Positions 1 through 6,847 of a stretch of 26,041 bases of DNA are shown here, one piece after another. The position numbers were made by a program, and so were the translations under genes. Source of the DNA: Clostridiales bacterium (GTDB taxonomy: Bacteria; Bacillota; Clostridia; Lachnospirales; WQUN01); contig JAISZF010000253.1 of assembly GCA_031269415.1 (NCBI GenBank), positions 1 through 26,041 of the forward strand. The letters run 5' to 3'. Below the pieces are notes generated by a model that was not told where the DNA came from, ran no database searches, and saw only the letters and a program-made list of their open reading frames with translations. Numbering within the stretch: position 1 is the stretch's first letter; every line of letters begins with the position of its first letter.

Positions 1-137
1 AAAATACAAATTTTAAAATAGATATAAAAAATTTTTAGCATAAATGTAATAAAAATTTAATCTCTGACGACAGGAAAAGTAATGGAAAAATCGAAAAATT
101 TATTTCATTTGGGCAGACAGAAAAATAACAAGATATA

Positions 138-166
138 TTTACAAATCGTAAAAAAATTGTTATTAT
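138..166 (+). promoter_or_regulatory. Putative sigma-A promoter for the surface-protein gene
   Basis: TTTACA (138-143) and TATTAT (161-166) are separated by 17 bp. Transcription would start near 173, giving a leader of about 75 nt before the ribosome site at 234-240. The stretch 1-137 upstream is very AT-rich and I see no gene in it. Confidence 0.5.
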
Positions 167-233
167 TACATATATCTACATGAACCACAATCGCCCTTGA
201 CCATACCTATATTTACCAGGCAAGAGCGGATAA

Positions 234-240
234 GGAGGGG
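234..240 (+). promoter_or_regulatory. Strong ribosome binding site facing an AUA codon
   Basis: GGAGGGG ends 7 nt before an in-frame ATA at 248. This is the spacing expected of a start site, but no ATG, GTG or TTG lies at the right distance. The flanking in-frame candidates are TTG at 197, which is upstream of the site and has no Shine-Dalgarno of its own, and ATG at 272, which is about 31 nt downstream and inside the hydrophobic signal core. Confidence 0.65.
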
Positions 241-247
241 AGATACC

Positions 248-2026
248 ATAAAAACAAAAAGAAAACTACTAATGATTTTAGCCGTGTCTGCCTTCATCGC
301 GTTCATTATCACCGGAACCTATGCCTGGATTCAGCTTTCCACGCAGGCATACATCAGCCGCACCGGCCTTGGCGGCATTAATAACGGGCTCGCCGGCGGT
401 ACGTTGCATAATGATTATTTGGAGAACGACGAAATAAACGATATTTATGTCGAAAATTGGGGAGAACGGTTAATATACGCGCGCATACGCCTGCGGGAGT
501 ATATGGAGATCGGCGAAGGCGTGGGCAAAGACGGCAGCGAAAACAAATCGCGACCCATAGTCGACGGTTCGGACAGAGACAATCCCGAAACATGGAGCAT
601 ACACATCCCCTGTACCGACGGCACGCCGGAGATATGCGAACTGTCACATAGTGACGCGTTTGGTTTTCATACATATTGGTCTTGGGAGATGGGCGGCCAG
701 AAATACTATTATCCCGTGGGTGACGAGAACCGGTCAAAGGCGGATCCCAGCGGCGCCACATATATAGACAGCGGCAGCCCGTCTAATCTGAACGCCCAGA
801 GTCCAAACAGTCCCTTTGGCAAGCCTGTTTCTCAAACTCTGAACGCCGGGGTTCTGACCATGCGCCAATGGCTGGACATGGGCCGGCCTGTAGGCGAATA
901 CTGGGTAATAGACACTGACGGCTGGGCATACTGGGCCGACGCCATAAGGCCGGGAACAGCCACTGGTTTGCTGCTGCACAGCACGACTCTCATAAGTGAA
1001 ATGACAAGCGACTATCATTACAAGATATATGTTGAGCCGCAGATGACCACCAAGATCAATGATGAGGGAACGTCCGTCGAATATACCGTGTTTGAAGCCT
1101 CCGGTTGGACGGAGAACGGGCGCGCGCTTATGGAGCTTATTACCGGCAAAGAAGCGTCTGGGGCAATATCCGTAAATTCAGCGGAATTGTCGTCCAGCAT
1201 GCCTATCTTAGGCGGCAGGATATATGTACGTCAAGGTTCAAGCGTGGATCTCGGCATAAAGGATACGGCTGTCACACCGGCGTCCATCAGTGTCTCGCCT
1301 GATCGGATTAAGGACGTCAGCTTAACATGGCGTCCTGAAGACGGCGTTTGGAACATACATATAGAAAAATCGGCAAAGATATTTTCTTCCTTCACGCTTA
1401 ATTTAACCGAGGACGCGGAACAAGGTTCATCGGCTTCGGTGAAGATCGCCGTTCTTCCCGAAAAATCCAGCGGCGTCATAATCGCGAGGGGAGGCATACC
1501 CATCCTGGACTACGGTGACGGTTCATACCGCCCTGTTTATGAAACCGATAACGGCGAATTATATGGCGGCAGTTGGATCAGCGGCTCCGATCTATCGAGT
1601 TCGGGTTTCGCGATTGTATCTACCTTACCGATAATCAACGAGGTCGTTTACTTGAAGCGGGGGCAGAGTTTCGGGTTGACCGTTACCGGCACCGCTCCGA
1701 ACTTTGAGCGCATAGGCGGTAATTTCCCGTCGGACAGCGAATATTATAAAATTACCGAGATGATAAGTCTCAGAAGCTGCACCGTCACCGCGAAGGAAGA
1801 CGCGCCCGCAGGAACGCGGTTTATTGTAAAAATCAGTCAGCATACGGCGGATGGTTCCAGAATCGCGGAGCCGCGCGGAATTCAGGTCGTTGTGATACCT
1901 GAGGACGCCGAAGGGGTCGTGACCGGAAAGAGCGGTAAGGTTTACGTTAACTACGGCGCCGGGTCTTACAGCGAATTAGGCGACGAAAAACTCGGGCCGC
2001 GGATCACAAAGGATGGCGTCAATTGA
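248..2026 (+). CDS. Secreted surface protein with SipW-type signal peptide and two C-terminal repeats
   Basis: From an AUA start at 248 the product is 592 aa. It opens with a basic KTKRK segment, a hydrophobic core and the sequence GTYAWIQLSTQ (about residues 22-32), which resembles the SipW-cognate signal of TasA/CalY-type matrix proteins. Next comes a region of about 280 aa with motifs such as YVENWGERLIYARIRLREYM and WVIDTDGWAYWADAI, which I recall from uncharacterised clostridial secreted proteins. Two related units of about 120 aa follow, at about 320-440 and 461-592; each carries a YVRQG/YLKRG segment, an EDAxxG segment and an ILDYGDGSY/VNYGAGSY segment, suggesting tandem Ig-like modules. 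No LPXTG-type anchor is present. SipW and sortase genes are not in the window. The role is probably extracellular, in the envelope or matrix; the molecular function is unknown. The start could instead be TTG 197 or ATG 272. Confidence 0.8.
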   Translation: MKTKRKLLMILAVSAFIAFIITGTYAWIQLSTQAYISRTGLGGINNGLAGGTLHNDYLENDEINDIYVENWGERLIYARIRLREYMEIGEGVGKDGSENKSRPIVDGSDRDNPETWSIHIPCTDGTPEICELSHSDAFGFHTYWSWEMGGQKYYYPVGDENRSKADPSGATYIDSGSPSNLNAQSPNSPFGKPVSQTLNAGVLTMRQWLDMGRPVGEYWVIDTDGWAYWADAIRPGTATGLLLHSTTLISEMTSDYHYKIYVEPQMTTKINDEGTSVEYTVFEASGWTENGRALMELITGKEASGAISVNSAELSSSMPILGGRIYVRQGSSVDLGIKDTAVTPASISVSPDRIKDVSLTWRPEDGVWNIHIEKSAKIFSSFTLNLTEDAEQGSSASVKIAVLPEKSSGVIIARGGIPILDYGDGSYRPVYETDNGELYGGSWISGSDLSSSGFAIVSTLPIINEVVYLKRGQSFGLTVTGTAPNFERIGGNFPSDSEYYKITEMISLRSCTVTAKEDAPAGTRFIVKISQHTADGSRIAEPRGIQVVVIPEDAEGVVTGKSGKVYVNYGAGSYSELGDEKLGPRITKDGVN

Positions 2027-2042
2027 GCTGAGCAAAAAACAA

Positions 2043-2080
2043 GGCTTCCGCCGGATTATTAAACCGGCGGAAGCCCTTTT
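2043..2080. terminator. Bidirectional intrinsic terminator
   Basis: A perfect 12-bp stem (2043-2054 with 2064-2075) has a 9-nt loop. On the plus strand it is followed by CTTTT. On the minus strand the stem is followed by TTGTTTTTTG. It serves the convergent genes on either side. Confidence 0.9.
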
Positions 2081-2103
2081 ATCGTTGAGTATGAATTATC
2101 GGT

Positions 2104-2478
2104 CTATCTCTGGCTGCCTGTTTTATTCGCGCTTGTAGAAGGCTTAATCGTAACATTAGCGGTACGTCCGGTTGTTCTTCCATACCTTCTCAGTTGATTT
2201 CCAAGCGTATTGGACCTGGTTGAATTATTTCCGCTCGGCGCGGGTGTAGAGTAACTGTTCCAGAGATCGTTGCTGTAACGATCCGTGGAGTATATGCCGT
2301 TGCGGTAAGCATTATAATTTGATCGTGTTCCGCCGTTATTAAACGATCTGTTTACATCACTGCCCAGATTCTCGCCCGTCCGGTTGCCATGGTTATTTTC
2401 GGGCGTATTGCCCGCGCAGCCTGTCACAGTAAGCATACCGGCGGTTACCGCCGCGAATAATATTCTTTTAAGGTTCAC
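2104..2478 (-). CDS. Small Asn/Ser/Thr-rich lipoprotein
   Basis: The 124-aa product starts at GTG, preceded by GGAGGGG at 5 nt, which fixes the start. MNLKRILFAAVTAGMLTVTG is a type II signal peptide. VTGC is the lipobox and Cys21 the expected lipidated residue, so the mature protein should be tethered to the outer face of the membrane. The rest is low-complexity, rich in Asn, Ser, Thr, Arg and Gly, with no recognisable domain; similar tails occur in spore-coat or envelope lipoproteins but nothing specific supports that here. It converges on the preceding surface-protein gene across a shared terminator. Its upstream region (2479-2700) has unusual secondary structure. Function unknown. Confidence 0.75.
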   Translation of the reverse strand: MNLKRILFAAVTAGMLTVTGCAGNTPENNHGNRTGENLGSDVNRSFNNGGTRSNYNAYRNGIYSTDRYSNDLWNSYSTPAPSGNNSTRSNTLGNQLRRYGRTTGRTANVTIKPSTSANKTGSQR

Positions 2479-2510
2479 TAATTCCCCTCCTCAGTAATCA
2501 AATCCCCCTG

Positions 2511-2649
2511 AAAAAGGCATTAGGCTGGCTTAGCTGATTTATTCGGTTAAGTCAGCCTGCTGCCCCTTTGTCGCTCGAGAGTACATAGCCCGGACTATGC
2601 AAATATGTCTTTCGCAACAGCGGGTAATCTCTATCTCTTTTTACCCGCT
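2511..2649. other. Structured intergenic block of three hairpins
   Basis: Between the lipoprotein gene and malQ three hairpins lie in series. H1 (2511-2569) is long: arms 2511-2519/2561-2569 and 2522-2532/2548-2558, with a few G-U or mismatched pairs. H2 (2584-2599) has a 5-bp CATAG/CTATG stem and a CCCGGA loop. H3 (2619-2649) is a perfect 9-bp stem with a T-rich tail on the plus strand. It could be the 5' leader of the lipoprotein mRNA (minus) or a small RNA/attenuated leader on the plus strand. I could not match it to a known riboswitch class. Confidence 0.45.
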
Positions 2650-2660
2650 TTCTTATTTTG
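2619..2660 (+). terminator. Plus-strand intrinsic terminator upstream of malQ
   Basis: AGCGGGTAA (2619-2627) pairs perfectly with TTACCCGCT (2641-2649), and TTCTTATTTT follows. The minus strand has no comparable T tract. No coding gene on the plus strand ends just before it, so it either ends a small RNA or attenuates a leader. Confidence 0.6.
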
Positions 2661-2733
2661 CGCCGAGATGATAAATAAATACTGTTATGATAATGGCACT
2701 GAATCAAAAAATTTCCGAAATGAGCTTAAATCC

Positions 2734-2762
2734 TTGTAATTTTTGCCACGTTGTATTAAATT
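2734..2762 (+). promoter_or_regulatory. Possible malQ promoter
   Basis: TTGTAA (2734-2739) and TAAATT (2757-2762) are 17 bp apart, about 35 bp upstream of the malQ start. Each box matches the consensus at four of six positions, so support is moderate. Confidence 0.35.
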
Positions 2763-2795
2763 ATAGGAAAGAAAGAATCAGGAGGTTATGTTATA

Positions 2796-4370
2796 ATGAA
2801 ACGTACAAGCGGTATACTGGTTCACCCGACGAGTTTTCCCGGCCCGTACGGTATCGGCGATTTGGGCGCGGGCGCTTATGAATTTATTGATTTTTTAAAG
2901 GACGCCCGTCAGAAGGTATGGCAGATACTTCCACTGGGGCCGACAAGTTTCGGGGATTCGCCTTATCAGGGCTTTTCCACGTTCGCGGGAACCCCTTATT
3001 TGATAAGCCCCGACTTATTACTTAAGGAAGGATACCTGCAAGACGCCGACTTGCGCGACATACCCGCTTTCCCCTCAACAAAGGTGGACTACGGCCCGGT
3101 TATCGCGTATAAAATGGGGCTGGCTCGCAAGGCGTACGCAAACTTCAAATCAGGCGGCGCGGAAAAACAAAAATCAGCTTTTTCCAAATTTATCGCGGAC
3201 AACTCAGGCTGGCTGAACGACTTCTCATTGTTCGTGGCGGCTAAGAATTATTTCATCGAACAGCGGCGTTATGAATACGATACCCCGATTTTTAACGAAT
3301 ATCGCGAAAAGAATCTGGAATTTTTGACAGAAGATCAAATAAAGGATAACTTTTACGGAGCGGTCTGGTCCAGTTGGCCGGAATCACTCGCCGGCCGCGA
3401 CGAAGCCGCAGTGAGGGAATGGACCGAAAAACTGGCGGATGAGATTGAGTTTAATCAGTTCCTGCAATATGAGTTCTTCAGGCAGTGGGGGCTGTTAAAG
3501 GAGTACGCCAATGACGCGGAGATATCAATAATCGGCGATATACCTATTTTTGTGGCTATGGATTCCTCTGACGTGTGGGCACGCAAAGAATTATTCCAAC
3601 TGGACGCCAATGGCTATCCGCTGGCTGTGGCCGGCGTTCCGCCCGATTATTTCAGCGAAACGGGTCAGCTCTGGGGCAATCCTCTGTATTTTTGGCCGGC
3701 GCATAAGAAAGAACACTACGCTTGGTGGGTTAACCGGATCAATTCCGCTCTGAAACTGGTGGATATCCTGCGTATAGATCATTTCCGCGGTTTTGAGTCG
3801 TACTGGTCGGTGCCATATGGCGAAAAGACCGCCGTAAAGGGCAAATGGGTAAAGGGGCCGGGCATTGATCTCTTTGAAACTATGGGTGCTCTGCCGATCA
3901 TCGCCGAGGATTTAGGCGTAATTACCGAAGAAGTGGCGGCTCTGCGCGATAGCGCGGGCTTCCCCGGCATGCGCGTGCTGCAGTTCGCGTTCGGCTCCGA
4001 CAACGAAGACAAATTCCTGCCGCATAATTTTGAAACCACAAAAACCGTGGTCTATACGGGCACGCATGACAATAACACCACGCTGGGTTGGTACACGGGC
4101 GAGGCCAGCGAGGAGGAACGCGACTATTTCCGACGGTACATGAATATCTCCGGCGACAACGCCGCTTGGGATATGATCAGGCTGGCGTTTTCAAGCACAG
4201 CGAAATGCGCCGTAGCGCCTATTCAGGACGTAATGAACCTAGGAGCCGAACATCGTATGAACACGCCGGGGCAGGCGAAGGGCAACTGGCAGTTCCGTTA
4301 TACCCGGGAAATGCTGACACCACAGATGGCTGACGGGCTGAGGTACTTCAGCTCCGTATATAACCGATGA
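2796..4370 (+). CDS. malQ: 4-alpha-glucanotransferase (amylomaltase)
   Basis: The 524-aa GH77 enzyme is full length. It transfers alpha-1,4-glucan segments between maltodextrins in the cytoplasm, releasing glucose and remodelling short glucans for phosphorylase or glycogen metabolism. The N-terminus shows the family signature ILVHPTSFPGPYGIGDLG and the substrate-site segment DSPYQGFSTFAGTPYLISP. By family alignment the nucleophile is Asp328 in LRIDHFRG, the acid/base is Glu371 in IIAEDLG, and the third carboxylate is Asp425 in GTHDNNT. The ATG start follows GGAGG (2781-2785). The 3' end overlaps nadE by 4 bp (ATGA), so the two are translationally coupled. Glycogen synthase lies about 4.4 kb downstream as a separate unit. 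Confidence 0.97.
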   Translation: MKRTSGILVHPTSFPGPYGIGDLGAGAYEFIDFLKDARQKVWQILPLGPTSFGDSPYQGFSTFAGTPYLISPDLLLKEGYLQDADLRDIPAFPSTKVDYGPVIAYKMGLARKAYANFKSGGAEKQKSAFSKFIADNSGWLNDFSLFVAAKNYFIEQRRYEYDTPIFNEYREKNLEFLTEDQIKDNFYGAVWSSWPESLAGRDEAAVREWTEKLADEIEFNQFLQYEFFRQWGLLKEYANDAEISIIGDIPIFVAMDSSDVWARKELFQLDANGYPLAVAGVPPDYFSETGQLWGNPLYFWPAHKKEHYAWWVNRINSALKLVDILRIDHFRGFESYWSVPYGEKTAVKGKWVKGPGIDLFETMGALPIIAEDLGVITEEVAALRDSAGFPGMRVLQFAFGSDNEDKFLPHNFETTKTVVYTGTHDNNTTLGWYTGEASEEERDYFRRYMNISGDNAAWDMIRLAFSSTAKCAVAPIQDVMNLGAEHRMNTPGQAKGNWQFRYTREMLTPQMADGLRYFSSVYNR

Positions 4371-6295
4371 ATTACGGATATGTCCGGGTGGCCGCCGCCA
4401 CGCTTGAATTGCGTGTGGGCGACTGCGGGTTTAACGCCAAAACGATTATTGAAACCCTCAAAGAAGCGGCCGGGCATGGCGCGGAGATCATTGTTTTTCC
4501 CGAATTATGCGTAACAGGGTATACCTGCGGCGATCTGTTCCTGCAGGAGAGTCTACTTAGGGACGCAACGGACGCTTTGGGCATGATTGCCGAAGCCGCC
4601 GCCGGGCTGAATCTGCTGACTGTTGTTGGTCTGCCATACGCGGTGGACGGCAAGCTGTTCAACTGCGCCGCCGTTATTTACGAAGGCGTCGTATTGGGTT
4701 TAATCCCTAAAACATATCTGCCGAATTACTCCGAATTTTATGAGGCTCGGCATTTTATACCCGGGCCAAGTCCGGAATGCTCATTTACAGCAAAAACCCC
4801 GTCAGGACAAGCGCTTTTCAGTTCCGCCACGCGCTTTCAGTTTGACGATCTGCCCGAAATGATTCTAAGCGTTGAAATATGTGAAGACCTGTGGGCGGTT
4901 ATTCCGCCCTCTTCACAACATGTCCAAGCCGGCGCCACGGTCATAGCGAATCTGTCGGCAAGCAACGAAATAACCGGCAAGGACGATTACCGCCGCTCTC
5001 TGGTGACAGGACAGTCCGCCAGCGGGATATGCGCGTATATATACGCCTGCGCCGGCGAGGATGAATCCACGACGGATCTGGTGTTCGGAGCGCATAATAT
5101 CATCGCGGAAAACGGAAGAATCCTGGCGGAGTCGCCTCGGTTCAAAAACGGCGTTACCTACGCTGACATCGACGTACGCTATCTTTCCGGCGAACGCAGG
5201 AAGAATACCACATTCAGGCATAATATGGATCACTACGCAACTGTGACTGTCAACCGATCGGCATATCCTGCTAAATCCCATACTAACCTGCTGCGCCGGG
5301 TGGATCCCGCGCCCTTTGCGCCGTCCGACCCGGCGGCGCGGGCCAAACGCTGCGAGGAAATACTGACCCTGCAGGCGTTGGGCTTGAAAAAACGCCTGAA
5401 ACACTTGAATATGAGCAATGTCGCGCTGGGGATATCCGGCGGGCTGGATTCCACTCTGGCCCTTCTCGTCTGCGCGAAAGCGTTTGATTTGTTGAAACTG
5501 CCGCGCTCCGGCATACACTGTATAACCATGCCCTGCTTCGGCACAAGCAGCCGAACCTATGAAAACGCCGGGAAACTGTCACGCTTGGTTGGTGGAACGC
5601 TGCGCGAGGTACCTATAGCCGCCGCCGTAAATCAGCATTTTTCCGATATAGGCCATGACCCCGCTATTCACGACCTCACCTACGAAAACTCACAGGCCCG
5701 CGAACGCACACAGGTGCTCATGGATATCTCCTCTCAGGTTCACGGACTGGTGGTAGGCACCGGCGACCTCTCCGAACTGGCGCTGGGCTTTGCCACGTAT
5801 AACGGCGATCATATGTCCATGTACGGCGTTAACGCGTCCGTGCCGAAAACACTGATACGTTATCTGATCGCATACGTGGCGGATACCTGCGGATCAAAAG
5901 ACTTGACGGACGTATTATACGCAATACTGGATACCCCGGTATCGCCCGAATTGCTGCCTCCTGAGGACGGTGTCATCTCGCAGAAAACCGAAAATATTTT
6001 AGGCCCGTATGAAGCGCATGACTTTTTCCTGTACCATATGATGAGGCTGGGGTTCCCGCCGGAAAAAATACTCTATCTGGCGAAAATCGCGTTCGAGGAC
6101 AGATATACGGAAGCAGAGCTTACGAATTGGCTGATTGTATTCTATAAACGTTTCTTCGCTAATCAGTTTAAGCGTTCATGCCTGCCGGACGGCCCTAAGG
6201 TGGGTTCGGTGGCGCTATCGCCTCGGGGCGACTGGAGGATGCCTAGCGACGCTTCGGTTGATATGTGGCTGAGGGGTGTAAACCTGAGCTTTTAG
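4367..6295 (+). CDS. nadE: Glutamine-dependent NAD+ synthetase
   Basis: The 642-aa two-domain enzyme makes NAD+ from deamido-NAD+, ATP and glutamine, the last step of NAD biosynthesis. The N-terminal nitrilase-fold glutaminase (about 1-290) has the Glu-Lys-Cys triad: Glu46 in VFPELCVTGY, Lys115 in IPKTYLPNY and Cys172 in VEICEDLW. The C-terminal synthetase domain has the ATP-pyrophosphatase P-loop SGGLDS (357-362) and a GTGDLSELALGF segment. Length fits the long NadE class. The ATG overlaps the malQ stop and has no strong ribosome site of its own, which implies coupling. The pairing with malQ has no obvious metabolic reason. Confidence 0.97.
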   Translation: MNYGYVRVAAATLELRVGDCGFNAKTIIETLKEAAGHGAEIIVFPELCVTGYTCGDLFLQESLLRDATDALGMIAEAAAGLNLLTVVGLPYAVDGKLFNCAAVIYEGVVLGLIPKTYLPNYSEFYEARHFIPGPSPECSFTAKTPSGQALFSSATRFQFDDLPEMILSVEICEDLWAVIPPSSQHVQAGATVIANLSASNEITGKDDYRRSLVTGQSASGICAYIYACAGEDESTTDLVFGAHNIIAENGRILAESPRFKNGVTYADIDVRYLSGERRKNTTFRHNMDHYATVTVNRSAYPAKSHTNLLRRVDPAPFAPSDPAARAKRCEEILTLQALGLKKRLKHLNMSNVALGISGGLDSTLALLVCAKAFDLLKLPRSGIHCITMPCFGTSSRTYENAGKLSRLVGGTLREVPIAAAVNQHFSDIGHDPAIHDLTYENSQARERTQVLMDISSQVHGLVVGTGDLSELALGFATYNGDHMSMYGVNASVPKTLIRYLIAYVADTCGSKDLTDVLYAILDTPVSPELLPPEDGVISQKTENILGPYEAHDFFLYHMMRLGFPPEKILYLAKIAFEDRYTEAELTNWLIVFYKRFFANQFKRSCLPDGPKVGSVALSPRGDWRMPSDASVDMWLRGVNLSF

Positions 6296-6383
6296 CTATC
6301 GTAAGGAAAACGGTGGACGAGGCTGTAATTCTGCCGGATATCCCGCTCTTGCGAGCTGAAAGCTCAAGAGCCGGAATGATTCT

Positions 6384-6425
6384 GATAAACAAAGCCGGGG
6401 CGGGAATATTATCACCGCCCCGGCT
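6384..6425 (-). terminator. Intrinsic terminator of the pepF-HIT unit
   Basis: An 11-bp GC-rich stem (6393-6403 with 6415-6425) is followed on the minus strand by TTGTTTATC. The plus strand has no T tract after it, so it serves the minus-strand operon. Upstream at 6348-6372 there is a second, weaker inverted repeat with a 2-nt bulge, without a T tail. Confidence 0.8.
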
Positions 6426-6429
6426 CCAC

Positions 6430-6837
6430 TCACAGCTTTATCTTCTCCGCGGCCTCCGCGAACTCCTCTTCCGTAAGGCCAAGCGCCTTCCCCTGTATCA
6501 CAATACTGTCCAAATCATATCTGGGCATCACGTGCAGATGAAAATGATTGATCTGCTGGCCCGCGGCTCCTCCGTTATTCTGCAGGAGGTTCAAGCCGTC
6601 GATAGGATACTCCTCTTTCAGCTTAACAGCGACGCGCTGTGAGAGCTCAAAGATCTTCGCGCACAGCGCCGGATCCAGATCAAACAAATTATCAAAATGC
6701 TCCCTGGTTATAACCAGGCATTCGCCGGTATTTCTCGGAAACCGGTCCAAAATAACCAGCAGTTCGCCGTCTTCATAAACCTTATATGAAGGTATATCCC
6801 CCTTCACAATCTTGCAGAAGATACAATCGTCGCGCAT
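6430..6837 (-). CDS. HIT family nucleotide hydrolase
   Basis: The 135-aa protein has the Hint/Fhit-type histidine triad NHFHLHV (His98, His100, His102), with His100 expected to be the catalytic nucleophile. It also carries an N-terminal CxxC (Cys5, Cys8) that in Hint-like bacterial members binds zinc together with His47 and a triad-region histidine. Such proteins cleave AMP-lysine, aminoacyl-AMP or other AMP conjugates; the true substrate is unknown. The start is ATG with AGGGGG upstream. It begins 10 nt after the pepF stop and ends in its own terminator, so it is the last gene of a pepF-HIT operon. Confidence 0.95.
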   Translation of the reverse strand: MRDDCIFCKIVKGDIPSYKVYEDGELLVILDRFPRNTGECLVITREHFDNLFDLDPALCAKIFELSQRVAVKLKEEYPIDGLNLLQNNGGAAGQQINHFHLHVMPRYDLDSIVIQGKALGLTEEEFAEAAEKIKL

Positions 6838-6847
6838 ATAGTCCCCC

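Noticed and set aside
2500..2660. c-di-AMP (ydaO) riboswitch on the minus strand
   Set aside because: Only a short resemblance to the 3' core is present; the GGGGGAACC and GGGGUGAAU-type 5' blocks are absent, so I left the region unassigned.
4913..5518. 201-codon minus-strand open frame
   Set aside because: It is antisense to nadE, whose catalytic motifs are all in place; no ribosome site or domain supports it.
6348..6372. Inverted repeat after nadE as a plus-strand terminator
   Set aside because: The stem has a 2-nt bulge and no T tract follows, so I do not call it a terminator.
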